Shown piece after piece: positions 8,826-16,267 of a stretch of 19,392 bases of DNA; position 1 is the stretch's first letter; every line of letters starts with the position of its first letter. Below the pieces are notes generated by a model. The model was not told where the DNA came from and did no database searches. It saw only the letters and a list, made by a program, of their open reading frames with translations. This DNA is from Desulfobacula sp. (GTDB taxonomy: Bacteria; Desulfobacterota; Desulfobacteria; Desulfobacterales; Desulfobacteraceae), in contig NZ_JAIOSW010000238.1 in NCBI RefSeq assembly GCF_021107415.1, positions 1 through 19,392 of the forward strand. Reading direction: 5' to 3'. The translations under genes and the position numbers were made by a program.

Positions 8826-9071
8826 ATGCTTATTTTAACAAGAAAGATCGGTGAGAGTATAGTCATTGGAGATAATATTGTTATCAAAGTGGTTGAGACA
8901 GGCAAAAATTCTATCAGGATCGGGATTGACGCGCCTAGAGAGATAACGGTATTACGACAGGAAGTTTTTGAGTCAATTCAGAGGGAAAATATCCTTTCAT
9001 CAAAGGGTGATAAATTAGATATCGCAAAAGCTGCAAAATTGTTTGGAAGCAAGGAGTCAAAAAAGAAGTAA
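8826..9071 (+). CDS. csrA: CsrA, carbon storage / flagellin translational regulator
   Basis: The protein has 81 residues. MLILTRKIGESIVIGDNIVI and the R-I-G-I-DAP-REI-VLR-EVF core are diagnostic of CsrA. Arg44 of E. coli CsrA, central to RNA binding, falls in the conserved VLRQEVF segment here. The tail after the core, ending KLFGSKESKKK, is longer than in E. coli CsrA (61 aa). CsrA dimers bind GGA motifs in hairpin loops, often over ribosome binding sites, and block translation. It has no clear Shine-Dalgarno and starts 6 nt after flgL, so translation is probably coupled to flgL. It overlaps fliW by 1 nt. Confidence 0.98.
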   Translation: MLILTRKIGESIVIGDNIVIKVVETGKNSIRIGIDAPREITVLRQEVFESIQRENILSSKGDKLDIAKAAKLFGSKESKKK

Positions 9072-9496
9072 TGAAAATCAATACAAGACAATTCGGGGAA
9101 ATTGAAATTGATGAGAAGAAGATAATCAATATGCCTTTGGGGATTCCCGGATTCAAAGATAGAAAACGTTATGTTCTTTTACAAAAAAAAGAGACTATAC
9201 CTTTTTTAGTGTTCCAATGTATGGATGATCCCGATTTATCTTTTGTGGTTTTAGATCCTGTTCAAATCTTACCGGAATACACTATTGCAGAAAAAGATCT
9301 TGAAAAAATGGAATCCTGGGATCTTGAAAAGGATGAAATATCCTGTTTTGTCATTGTCACTATACCCAGTGGGAAACCTGAAAAAATGACGGCCAATTTT
9401 ATGGCCCCGCTTGTCATAAACAACAAGATAAAAGAAGGCCTGCAGATTATTCTAGAGAACAGCTCTTATTCCCATCAACACCAGCTTTTGCAGTAA
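9071..9496 (+). CDS. fliW: FliW, flagellar assembly factor and CsrA antagonist
   Basis: The protein has 141 residues. The N terminus MKINTRQFGEIEIDEKKIIN followed by MPLGIPGF is the FliW signature; LSFVVLDP and TANFMAPLVINN are the other conserved blocks. In Bacillus subtilis, FliW is held by free flagellin; when flagellin is exported, FliW binds CsrA and relieves its block on flagellin mRNA. The ATG overlaps the csrA stop (TAATG), so the two are made together. The gene ends the plus-strand cluster, 37 nt from the convergent flaG stop. No strong terminator is visible between them, only AT-rich pairing TTAAT/ATTAA at 9522-9537. Confidence 0.97.
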   Translation: MKINTRQFGEIEIDEKKIINMPLGIPGFKDRKRYVLLQKKETIPFLVFQCMDDPDLSFVVLDPVQILPEYTIAEKDLEKMESWDLEKDEISCFVIVTIPSGKPEKMTANFMAPLVINNKIKEGLQIILENSSYSHQHQLLQ

Positions 9497-9533
9497 TAGG
9501 TTAAAGTAACAATCATTAAAATTAATTTGTGCA

Positions 9534-9899
9534 TTAAATAATTTTGCTTAACAGAAAACCTGTCAAGTCCTGCATTTTTTCCTGTAACGCTAATAATTCT
9601 TCGGGTGGAATCTGTCTAATGACTTCATCTGTCTCTTTATCAATAATCTTAACAACAATATTGTTTGTCCCTTCATCAACACTGAAATTCAATTTTGTTT
9701 GAAGCGTCTGTGTCAGATCCTTAAGCACTTCAACCATTTCTTCCACATCTTCTCTTGAAATTTTGGATGGTGGCAGCTCTTTGGAAAGGTCCAGTCGATC
9801 AGATTCTGACTTTTGTACGCTTGTTGTGTTTTTTAGAACAGCAGTCTGACTGACTCCGGCTACATCCATGTTAGCCTGTGCGTTTCCTGAAACATTCAT
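9534..9899 (-). CDS. flaG: FlaG-family flagellar protein
   Basis: The protein has 121 residues. The first 50 are low-complexity and Ser/Thr/Asn rich; the rest has the FlaG domain: LNFSVDEGTNNIVVKIIDKE, then DEVIRQIPPEELLALQEKMQ and a hydrophobic end TGFLLSKII. FlaG proteins affect filament length and usually sit beside fliD. It is the last gene of the fliD-fliS unit, 26 nt after the FliT-like gene. Its Shine-Dalgarno lies in a hairpin loop (9903-9920), a probable CsrA site. Confidence 0.93.
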   Translation of the reverse strand: MNVSGNAQANMDVAGVSQTAVLKNTTSVQKSESDRLDLSKELPPSKISREDVEEMVEVLKDLTQTLQTKLNFSVDEGTNNIVVKIIDKETDEVIRQIPPEELLALQEKMQDLTGFLLSKII

Positions 9900-9902
9900 T
9901 TA

Positions 9903-9920
9903 TATTACCTCCTTGTAATA
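9903..9920 (-). promoter_or_regulatory. flaG ribosome-binding-site hairpin, probable CsrA site
   Basis: Read on the minus strand: TATTAC / AAGGAG / GTAATA, a perfect 6-bp stem around a six-base loop holding the Shine-Dalgarno, 3 nt before the flaG ATG. C-AAGGA-x-G matches the CsrA consensus ACARGGAUG except the U. The same loop architecture occurs before both flagellin genes. Confidence 0.7.
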
Positions 9921-9925
9921 GTTTT

Positions 9926-10333
9926 TTATCTATTCATACTCAATACACAGGGTTTTGGGGAGTTGGTTCCAGCCATCCTGTAGCCGTTCATTGCCGCTTT
10001 ACCCTGTTTCATGTGTTTGAGATGTTTTTTAAGCTCGACACTGTGCCTTTGTATCTCAGCCGCTATTTGTTCGTCAAGGCCCATGATTGTATTGAGCCTG
10101 CTTTCGAATTCGGTTAATAGAGGAAGGCTTTTTGTTCCTCCAATGGAACCCGCATTGCCAATAAGATTGTCCAGGTTTTTTTTAAGGTTTAGAAAGGCAT
10201 TTTCCCTTTCTTGAGTCATTGAATTAAGATCAGGCATTTCCTGGTCCTTTAAAATAGAAAGATGTTCTGCCTGGATAGTTTCATAAATTATAAAACTATT
10301 CTCAATAATATTTTTATGCTGCTCAAGGTTCAT
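9926..10333 (-). CDS. Small helical FliT/FlgN-like flagellar chaperone (putative)
   Basis: The product is 135 residues from the ATG at 10333, chosen because AAGGAGAG lies 5 nt upstream; a start 18 nt earlier (10351) would overlap the fliS stop and lacks a good Shine-Dalgarno. The protein is predicted almost wholly helical (MNLEQHKNIIENSFIIYETI; QERENAFLNLKKNLDNLIGN; HSVELKKHLKHMKQGKAAMN), with no signal or membrane segment. Its position after fliD and fliS is where fliT, the FliD export chaperone, sits in many bacteria. The helical make-up and size fit FliT or FlgN types, but I see no diagnostic motif, so the role is inferred from context. The last 15 residues (from TNSPKPCVLSMNR backward) look disordered. 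Confidence 0.6.
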   Translation of the reverse strand: MNLEQHKNIIENSFIIYETIQAEHLSILKDQEMPDLNSMTQERENAFLNLKKNLDNLIGNAGSIGGTKSLPLLTEFESRLNTIMGLDEQIAAEIQRHSVELKKHLKHMKQGKAAMNGYRMAGTNSPKPCVLSMNR

Positions 10334-10347
10334 GATCTCTCCTTTAA

Positions 10348-10815
10348 TCAAATGGCAATGGATTTTTTTGTATATGTTGAATTGGTAACACCATAGCCTT
10401 GGGCATTATTTTTATCGGGTGATAAAGATTTGCCGGCAGGAATTTCCATTACAGTTGTTTCCCATATCATTTTTAATTCCTTCAGGTATTTTTCAGCTCG
10501 ATCAAGGATTTTAATGTCTTCATTTACAGAAACTTTTGGCAGTTCTGTCAGCATGGCCGCATAAAGTCCCCGTAAAAAGTTAATCTCTTCTGTTTTTATG
10601 TTATCATCAAGGGAGGCATTTAACTCGGCAATAATGGCTATGGCCTTTCCAAGGTTTTCTCCCCTCTGCTTGGGATCAGCATTCTTCATTCCTTGTTTTG
10701 CAAAAACAATTCGTTTGATTGCCCCTTCATAAAGCATAAGAATAAGTTTGTTGGGATCTATTTCATCATATACTTGTGCTTTATGATATGACTTAAGAAC
10801 ATTGCCGTGAACCAT
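10348..10815 (-). CDS. fliS: FliS, flagellin export chaperone
   Basis: The product is 155 residues from the ATG at 10815 (MVHGNVLKSYHKAQVYDEID). The frame stays open upstream to an ATG at 10869, but that would run deep into fliD, whereas the chosen start has AAAGGA about 8 nt upstream, overlapping the fliD stop. LILMLYEGAIKRIVFAKQGM, GKAIAIIAELNASLDDN and a helix near LKMIWE are FliS hallmarks. FliS binds the C-terminal D0 helix of flagellin in the cytoplasm and prevents early polymerisation; in B. subtilis it also helps FliW regulation. The start lies 13 nt after the fliD stop. The C-terminal 30 residues are low-complexity. Confidence 0.95.
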   Translation of the reverse strand: MVHGNVLKSYHKAQVYDEIDPNKLILMLYEGAIKRIVFAKQGMKNADPKQRGENLGKAIAIIAELNASLDDNIKTEEINFLRGLYAAMLTELPKVSVNEDIKILDRAEKYLKELKMIWETTVMEIPAGKSLSPDKNNAQGYGVTNSTYTKKSIAI

Positions 10816-10816
10816 A

Positions 10817-10833
10817 AATAAAATTCCTTTATT
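10817..10833 (-). promoter_or_regulatory. fliS ribosome-binding site in an AT-only hairpin (possible CsrA site)
   Basis: On the minus strand, AATAAA / GGAAT / TTTATT can form a 6-bp stem with the Shine-Dalgarno GGA in the loop, immediately before the fliS ATG. Pairs are all A-T in an AT-rich stretch and the loop lacks the C-ARGGAG-G arrangement of flaG and the flagellins, so chance is a real alternative. Confidence 0.3.
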
Positions 10834-12919
10834 CTTTCTTTTCGATTGCACTGAATATCTGGTTAACATAATTTTGTTGTGATTCCATCTTTCTCATATA
10901 GGAATCAAGTTGTACAAACTGCTGTGCCATTGTTTCATACCGTTTGTCAAGCCGTTCGGTCTCTGTCTCTATCTGTTCTTCAAGCCTTTCGATCCTGTCA
11001 TCAATGGCATCTGTCTCACTGTCTACCAGGCCACCGGATTTGGTCTGTTCTCTAATCTGATCATTGAGAAGATCTCCCATTCCCGTGATACCGGTTCCGG
11101 TTGTGGTACCAATAAAAAAGGTCTTGATATCATCAAAATTGGATGTGATTTTATTATTAAGCACTGCTTCATCAAGACTGACACTGCCATCTTTATTGAT
11201 TTCAAATCCAAGGTCAAAATATGTTGTAATGTTTTCGTTTGCAGTGATTTTTGTTCCCAAAAGGTTCAGGATAATATCCTTTGCACTCCTGATGGAAGGT
11301 GTCTTGGCCAGAGATCCCCATGTTTCTGTTTCTTCATCAAAATCATCATTGGCATCAATTTCAGTAATGATATCATTAAAAGTCGTGATGAGTGTCGTTA
11401 TATACGACTTAATAGCCGAGGTGTCCTGGGTGACATTGATGCTGGTGCTTCCGGTACCGATCAGTGAAATCGTGGCACCGGAAATCACATCGGTTAACCC
11501 GGTATTTTTTGTTCGCTGATATTCAACCCCGTCAACGGTTATGGATGCATTTAACGAAGATCCGGATGGTGTGATAATACTTTCTGTATTATTCGTAAAC
11601 CCTAAAATGTCACGGGCACTTGCGCCTGCCTGATCCCATTTGAATTTTATGTTTTCAAGTGTTCCTGCTTCTTTGATTTCAAGCTTGCTGGTATTTGAGT
11701 TGAAAGTAACTGCATAGTCCTTGCTGTTTCCGTTTGCCGCAGAGGCTGTTTCAAGGGCTTTTTCAACTGCTGCGGATAGATCATCTCCGTTTTGATAAAC
11801 ACCATCTTCAATAGTGGCTGTAATATCTGAAGTATATCCATTCCCGTTGTCTTCCTGGAAAATAATGTCAGTATTGGCATCAATTTGACGGATGATGATC
11901 GGGTCGGTAAAAGACAGGGCCGTATCCCCTTCCATGATATAACCCGAACCGTTCACTTCTGTTATTGCAAGATCAGTCAACTGGTTTGTAATAACGATCC
12001 TTGATGATTCACCTGCTGCATCTGCAGTTAACATCAATTGGTAGGGTGTGTCTCCTGATCCTGTATTGATAATGGATGCAGTAACCCCAGGGTTGTTTTC
12101 ATCATCATTAATCTGGGTTACAAGATCAGCAAGGCTTGTATCTGCGGTTATAAACAGGGAAATCACATCAGAATCTCCCATGGTATAGGAAAAAGTTGCC
12201 GCATCAGCTGTAAAGCCTGTTGCTGCCGGCGGGTATGTCACTGTTACCCGGTTGTCTTCACCTGTTCCACCCGAGGTCGGCGCAATTTGAAGATGGTATA
12301 AACTTGTTTCCGAATCCTGGTAGGTTGTTGCTGTCAGATATGTGCTGCCGCCATTTACATTTTCAGAATCATTGGCAATAAGAGTCACAATATCATCAAG
12401 AGTGGATCCACCGACTCCTCCGGTGATGCTGATGGTTTGTCTGTTGCTGCCATACCCATAGGTCATGGTCATTTCTTCATCTTCTGCCAGCACAATGGCG
12501 GTATTTGTATCAGCAAATCCAATGGCTGATTTTTGAATGGTGGGGACATAAACAGAATTGGTGGTGGCTGCTTTGCCGCCTGATTTAAAAGAGCTGCTTG
12601 TGGTCAGACGATTTACAGTGGCTGAATAGGCTCCGGCATTTGTGCCGTCTGCAACACTTGCGCTTAAGACAGTAGAAGAGGAGACTAAAATTGATCTGTC
12701 TAAAAAGTTTGAACTTAATGAAAGTGATAAAGCATTTGATTTCATTGTCAAAAGCTTTGCGTTTATCGTATTAAATTCATTTTTTGTGGCTTCAAGATTT
12801 GTTTTGTCCTGCTTTTTCAGGGTTATGGATGTTTCATCAGCTTTCCTTAAACTGTCAATAATCCCTTGCAGATCAAGGCTTGATCCTATTCCCAGTGATG
12901 TTATCGTTCCTGTTGCCAT
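10829..12919 (-). CDS. fliD: FliD, flagellar filament cap (hook-associated protein 2), enlarged (696 aa)
   Basis: The N terminus MATGTITSLGIGSSLDLQGI with IDSLRKAD is the FliD start. The C terminus has a long coiled coil (DDRIERLEEQIETETERLDK) ending SQQNYVNQIFSAIEKKE, also typical. FliD forms the tip cap that folds flagellin into the filament. Many FliD proteins are 400-500 residues; the surplus is in the central D2/D3 region. Residues 348-447 match the FlgL module (DIIFQEDNGNGYTSDITATI, DYAVTF, KLEIKEAG, ILGF). Flagellin_IN-like stretches occur around 246-310 and 455-495. GGAG lies 7 nt before the ATG. A sigma-28-like promoter 37 nt upstream probably drives fliD, fliS, the FliT-like gene and flaG. 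Confidence 0.96.
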   Translation of the reverse strand: MATGTITSLGIGSSLDLQGIIDSLRKADETSITLKKQDKTNLEATKNEFNTINAKLLTMKSNALSLSLSSNFLDRSILVSSSTVLSASVADGTNAGAYSATVNRLTTSSSFKSGGKAATTNSVYVPTIQKSAIGFADTNTAIVLAEDEEMTMTYGYGSNRQTISITGGVGGSTLDDIVTLIANDSENVNGGSTYLTATTYQDSETSLYHLQIAPTSGGTGEDNRVTVTYPPAATGFTADAATFSYTMGDSDVISLFITADTSLADLVTQINDDENNPGVTASIINTGSGDTPYQLMLTADAAGESSRIVITNQLTDLAITEVNGSGYIMEGDTALSFTDPIIIRQIDANTDIIFQEDNGNGYTSDITATIEDGVYQNGDDLSAAVEKALETASAANGNSKDYAVTFNSNTSKLEIKEAGTLENIKFKWDQAGASARDILGFTNNTESIITPSGSSLNASITVDGVEYQRTKNTGLTDVISGATISLIGTGSTSINVTQDTSAIKSYITTLITTFNDIITEIDANDDFDEETETWGSLAKTPSIRSAKDIILNLLGTKITANENITTYFDLGFEINKDGSVSLDEAVLNNKITSNFDDIKTFFIGTTTGTGITGMGDLLNDQIREQTKSGGLVDSETDAIDDRIERLEEQIETETERLDKRYETMAQQFVQLDSYMRKMESQQNYVNQIFSAIEKKE

Positions 12920-12955
12920 TTTAGTGCTCCATTTATATACTTGAAGTTAATATAA

Positions 12956-12982
12956 GTATCGACAGACCATGTTTAAAACTTA
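12956..12982 (-). promoter_or_regulatory. Sigma-28 (FliA)-like promoter for fliD operon
   Basis: On the minus strand: TAAGTTTT, 11 nt, GTCGATAC. The sigma-28 consensus is TAAAGTTT-N11-GCCGATAA; each half matches at six of eight positions with exact spacing. It lies directly after the flagellin 1 terminator and 37 nt before fliD, giving a leader of roughly 30 nt. Confidence 0.68.
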
Positions 12983-12986
12983 AAAT

Positions 12987-13027
12987 AAATAAAGCGCTCC
13001 TCGGGACCACCAGGGAGCGCTTTATTT
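12987..13027 (-). terminator. Rho-independent terminator after flagellin 1
   Basis: A perfect 14-bp inverted repeat (AAATAAAGCGCTCC with its complement) encloses a 13-nt loop. The core GCGCTCC/GGAGCGC is GC-rich and flanked by A runs on one side and T runs on the other, so it could work in both directions. On the minus strand it lies 32 nt past the flagellin 1 stop and is followed by TTTATTTATTTT. Confidence 0.9.
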
Positions 13028-13058
13028 GATACATAATAAATTAAACAGTTCTTTTAAA

Positions 13059-15947
13059 TTATTGCAGCAGGTTCATGACATTTTGTGCAGATGCATTTGC
13101 CTGGGCCAGTGCATAGGAACTTGTCTGGGCCAAAAGCTGCATTTTAGAAAATATCATGGATTCTTCTGCAAAATCCACATCCCTGACAGTGGACTCTGAA
13201 GCCTGAATATTGGTTTTCGTTACAGAGAGATTGGAGATGGTCGACGCCAGCTGGTTTTGAACCGAACCAAGGGAACTTCTGACTTCATCCAGACCTTTTA
13301 AAGCAGAGTCTGCAATGCTGATGGCCCGTTGGGCACCATCCTGGTCAAGAACGGAAACATCGGAAAGCCTGTAAGTCTCTGTTTCACTTAATCCAACTGT
13401 CCCTGCATTGGTCGTATTGACGGCTAGTACGGAATTTTGTGCAATTTGACTGCCTTCTGCCAGCATCATGTCTTCAGATAGTGTCGTATCAGCATCGACA
13501 TATAGATCTGTTGTTAATACATCGCCTGCCTGGATTTCAATTTCTGTTGCAGAACCACCACCTGCTGCACTGTTTAAAGTCATGTCCTGTGTCATTACTG
13601 TGCCGGCTTTTAGCAGAGTGTCGGCTAGGAGTATTGATCCTGCTGTGATACTCATATCGCTGGCAAGGGTAAGTGGGTTATCATTTATTGTGATGGCACC
13701 ACCAATGGTGGAACCTTCGGCCAGGATACTGCCACTTTCTATATTTGATCCGCTCTTCAACTCTGTCCTTTTGTATGTGCCAAGATCCGTGGCAGTGGTA
13801 TTCAGAGTTCCTCCCATTACATAGGTACTGTTTCCTAACTTTGATCCGGCAAGCAGCTTGCTTCCTGCTGCCAGTTCAGATCCCGCTTCAAGGGTCATGT
13901 CCTCAGCCATGGTTGCGATGGAAAGTGTGGCTGTATGGGCAGAGAAACTCGTAACATGATCTGATATGCTGCCACTTGTTAGATATGATCCGTCAATGAG
14001 AGTGGAAGCTGCGGCGGCTGTAGAAATAACAGAGCCAAAATCTTCTGAAATTACATGGTCCCCGTCGAGTACGATGGCGCCTGATGAATAAGTATCTCCC
14101 TGTTCCAGCGTACCACCGCTGTAAATCAGGGTGGGGCCGGCCCAGACTATTGTTCCGGAGGCCTGGGTTGAAAGTACCAGGGTTGAACCGGATTTCAACA
14201 TGGATCCGGCTTTAATGACGAGGTTTCCGGCTGAATTGCCAATAGTGGTGTCAGTACCGAGGAACAGGTCTGATGTTGTTGCTGTACTCACTGTTATAGT
14301 GGTTGCCGCACCAGTATGGTTAGCAGTAGCACCTATTTCAAATATTGCACCCAGTTGTGAACCATTTGCAATAGTTGATCCGGCTTTGATTCTTGTGTTG
14401 GCTGAAGCATCGTATTTGGCGATCATGCTTGAATTTAAAGTTATATCCCTGGTCAAAAGAACCGAAGAAGTAAGGGTTTGGCCGGCATTATAGGTGATAA
14501 CAGCTCCGGAAGCTGTAGAAATAAACTGGGTGGTGATAACTGTATCTTTGCCTATAGTGCTCCAGGTTTTAAGTGTTGAACCGGCTGTAAGCAACATATC
14601 CTGTACAAGAGCAGTTGTGCCTGTAGAAGAGCTGGGAATTAAATCACCTCCAACTGTTATGGCACCACCGATCACAGTTCCTGTTGCAAGTTCTGATGTA
14701 GCATAGAGCGTTGATCCGGACTTAAGCTCATAGTCAAGCTGAGTTGAGCTAATTGATGATTCTATAAGGGCATCTCCTCCTATAATGGTTCCTGCGGCAA
14801 GCCTGGATCCGACTGCAATGGTTGATCCCGAAGCTATAATTGAGTCAGATACTGTTTCCATGTCGCCGATAATGGTGATATCCGCTCCTGTAGCCCCTGC
14901 CCCTATACCATTGATCTGAAACTGGCTGACACCGCTCTGGGTCAGCTTAAGAAATCCAATGGTGGACATCTGGCCTGAAGTGCTGCCCATGACATCTGTA
15001 ACCGATCCTGTCACCTGGATACTTCTACCGTCAACAGACCGCAGGGTCAGTTTTCCGTCAATAGTCATATAGGCCTCAACCCCGGTCTCTGCAGTTTTAG
15101 TATTTATGGCGTTGACAAGGGAGCCTGAGTAGTCATTTGCTTCAACTGGCAAAGCCCCTATTTTAACACCATTGATAGCAAAATCAGCACCTGTAACACC
15201 CGCCTTGATTGAAGTGGTTGTAGTGGTTTCAATTATTGATTTTGCACTGATGCCGGTAATGGAGGAATATCTGTTTACCTCATCAGCAATGGCACCCATG
15301 CCATTTTCTTTTTGATTGTTGTATTTAATATCAATGGTATTCAATGTAAGCTGTTCACCGGTTATGGAACTTGTGATGGTCAGTTGCACTTCTCCACCGG
15401 TATTACTTGCCAGACTTAGATCTGCCTGTGAGATATGCCCGACCTTATTGGCTTCTGTTGATCCGATGGAAATATTGGCTGTCTCATTGGCAAATGCACC
15501 GATCTGGATGGCTTTGTTGGTAAATGCTCCGGAAAGAAGTTTCTGACCGTTAAAGGATGTGGTCTTTGCAATGACATCCAGTTCTTTTAAAAGTTTATCA
15601 ATGTCATTCTGGATCGCTCTTCTGGTCGTTGTGGATTGGCCGTCTGAAGCTGCCTGGATGGCCTTGGTTTTAACTGTGTTAACAATATTAATGGCTTCCT
15701 GCAAAGCTCCGTCAGCTGTCTGGACCACAGAAATTCCATCATTTGCATTGCGGATTGCCTGTCCAATGCCGAGAGCCTGGGCTCTCAGGGAATCGGCAAT
15801 GGCCATACCGGAAGAATCATCAGCAGCCTTGTTGATCCTTAGGCCGGTTGAAAGCCGCTCAAGTGATGCACCCAGCAGGGAGTCATTTCTAAGCATACTT
15901 CTGTGGGCATTCAAGGCCGCGATGTTTGTGTTTATTTTTAATGTCAT
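13059..15947 (-). CDS. fliC: Flagellin 1, giant form with hexapeptide-repeat insert (962 aa)
   Basis: The N terminus MTLKINTNIAALNAHRSMLR, with LERLSTGLRINKAADDSSG and NDGISVVQTADGALQE, is the conserved flagellin D0/D1 half. The C terminus (SNLSVTKTNIQASESTVRDV; DFAEESMIFSKMQLL; ALAQANASAQNVMNLLQ) is the other half. Residues about 190-345 hold Flagellin_IN-like segments (DFAINGVKIG; FQINGIGAGA). Residues about 370-845 are built of six-residue repeats. I see no cysteine. It polymerises outside the cell into the filament; export uses FliS, and no signal peptide is expected. GGGAGG precedes the ATG. A sigma-54 promoter at 16044-16059 and a terminator on each side make it a separate transcript. 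It is a tandem paralogue of flagellin 2, colinear throughout. Confidence 0.96.
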   Translation of the reverse strand: MTLKINTNIAALNAHRSMLRNDSLLGASLERLSTGLRINKAADDSSGMAIADSLRAQALGIGQAIRNANDGISVVQTADGALQEAINIVNTVKTKAIQAASDGQSTTTRRAIQNDIDKLLKELDVIAKTTSFNGQKLLSGAFTNKAIQIGAFANETANISIGSTEANKVGHISQADLSLASNTGGEVQLTITSSITGEQLTLNTIDIKYNNQKENGMGAIADEVNRYSSITGISAKSIIETTTTTSIKAGVTGADFAINGVKIGALPVEANDYSGSLVNAINTKTAETGVEAYMTIDGKLTLRSVDGRSIQVTGSVTDVMGSTSGQMSTIGFLKLTQSGVSQFQINGIGAGATGADITIIGDMETVSDSIIASGSTIAVGSRLAAGTIIGGDALIESSISSTQLDYELKSGSTLYATSELATGTVIGGAITVGGDLIPSSSTGTTALVQDMLLTAGSTLKTWSTIGKDTVITTQFISTASGAVITYNAGQTLTSSVLLTRDITLNSSMIAKYDASANTRIKAGSTIANGSQLGAIFEIGATANHTGAATTITVSTATTSDLFLGTDTTIGNSAGNLVIKAGSMLKSGSTLVLSTQASGTIVWAGPTLIYSGGTLEQGDTYSSGAIVLDGDHVISEDFGSVISTAAAASTLIDGSYLTSGSISDHVTSFSAHTATLSIATMAEDMTLEAGSELAAGSKLLAGSKLGNSTYVMGGTLNTTATDLGTYKRTELKSGSNIESGSILAEGSTIGGAITINDNPLTLASDMSITAGSILLADTLLKAGTVMTQDMTLNSAAGGGSATEIEIQAGDVLTTDLYVDADTTLSEDMMLAEGSQIAQNSVLAVNTTNAGTVGLSETETYRLSDVSVLDQDGAQRAISIADSALKGLDEVRSSLGSVQNQLASTISNLSVTKTNIQASESTVRDVDFAEESMIFSKMQLLAQTSSYALAQANASAQNVMNLLQ
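13413..14840 (-). repeat. Hexapeptide-repeat region of flagellin 1 (residues ~370-845)
   Basis: An aliphatic residue recurs every six residues with small or polar residues (G, S, T) at the fourth and fifth positions: for example LKSGSN-IESGSI-LAEGST at 730-747. In-phase runs start at residues 680, 686, 692, 698, 704, 710 and at 730, 736, 742, 748, 754, then 761, 767, 773, 779, 785, 791. The pattern resembles [LIV]-[GAED]-x2-[STAV]-x of left-handed beta-helix proteins such as LpxA. No enzyme site is apparent. Confidence 0.8.
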
Positions 15948-15951
15948 GGTG

Positions 15952-15965
15952 TTTCCTCCCTGAAA
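15952..15965 (-). promoter_or_regulatory. Flagellin 1 ribosome-binding-site hairpin, probable CsrA site
   Basis: On the minus strand: TTTC / AGGGAG / GAAA, a 4-bp stem with a six-base loop holding the Shine-Dalgarno, 4 nt before the ATG. It is the weakest stem of the three, but CAGGGA matches the CsrA core CARGGA, and loop size and closing C-G equal those of flaG and flagellin 2. Confidence 0.6.
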
Positions 15966-15970
15966 TATTT

Positions 15971-15976
15971 ATCCTT
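15971..15976 (-). promoter_or_regulatory. Second GGA motif in the flagellin 1 leader (possible upstream CsrA site)
   Basis: The minus strand reads AATAAGGATAAAT here, giving AAGGAT, which is the ARGGAU loop core of the CsrA consensus. Its GGA is 15 nt upstream of the GGA in the ribosome-binding-site hairpin. Two nearby sites are typical of CsrA targets, such as hag in B. subtilis. Only a weak ATTT/AAAT stem can flank it. Confidence 0.4.
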
Positions 15977-16043
15977 ATTTGAAATTTTTCTAAAGCACCG
16001 GCATCATGGCTCAAGAATAAAAACTAATTTTAAAAGGATAATT

Positions 16044-16059
16044 GGCAAATAACGTGCCA
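16044..16059 (-). promoter_or_regulatory. Sigma-54 (RpoN) promoter for flagellin 1
   Basis: On the minus strand: TGGCACGTTATTTGCC, a full match to TGGCAC-R-N4-TTGC with only the last consensus base (W) replaced by C. Transcription would start near 16033, giving a leader of about 85 nt. The 320-base gap between the flagellin genes (15948-16267) holds this promoter, the leader of flagellin 1, the terminator of flagellin 2 and no coding region. A 14-nt palindrome AAAGAATTTTCTTT (16074-16087) and an imperfect inverted pair at 16061-16072 and 16140-16150 lie upstream and could be activator sites, but this is weak. Confidence 0.88.
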
Positions 16060-16206
16060 ATCTGGTTTTAAGGAAAGAATTTTCTTTAAATACAGTTAGT
16101 TGGTATTAGAAGCATAGAGAGGGTGTTTCTGTTTCTTATCTTAAACCAGACATTAATTTTCCCATGTAAGGAAGGAAATAGGCAATATTTTCCGGTCTGT
16201 ATACAT

Positions 16207-16242
16207 AAAAAAAACCCTGGAGAGAACTTTTCTCCAGGGTTT
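16207..16242 (-). terminator. Rho-independent terminator after flagellin 2
   Basis: A perfect 12-bp stem AAACCCTGGAGA / TCTCCAGGGTTT encloses a 7-nt loop. On the minus strand it is followed by a run of eight T (16214 down to 16207, the first three also in the stem). It starts 25 nt after the flagellin 2 stop. Confidence 0.93.
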
Positions 16243-16267
16243 GGTTTAAAGGTTAATGATCAGACGA

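Noticed and set aside
9511..9540. Bidirectional terminator between fliW and flaG
   Set aside because: Only short A-T pairing (TTAAT/ATTAA) is possible, without GC core; too weak to call, and it overlaps the flaG stop.
10816..10869. Longer N terminus for FliS starting at 10869
   Set aside because: It would overlap fliD by about 40 bases, lacks a Shine-Dalgarno, and the added residues do not fit FliS; the ATG at 10815 has AAAGGA.
10910..11519. Open frames of 151-185 codons on the plus strand inside fliD
   Set aside because: They overlap the clear FliD frame, have no recognisable motif and no Shine-Dalgarno.
15559..15963. 134-codon plus-strand frame opposite the start of flagellin 1
   Set aside because: It mirrors the conserved flagellin N terminus; a similar mirror frame occurs opposite flagellin 2, as expected of a shadow.
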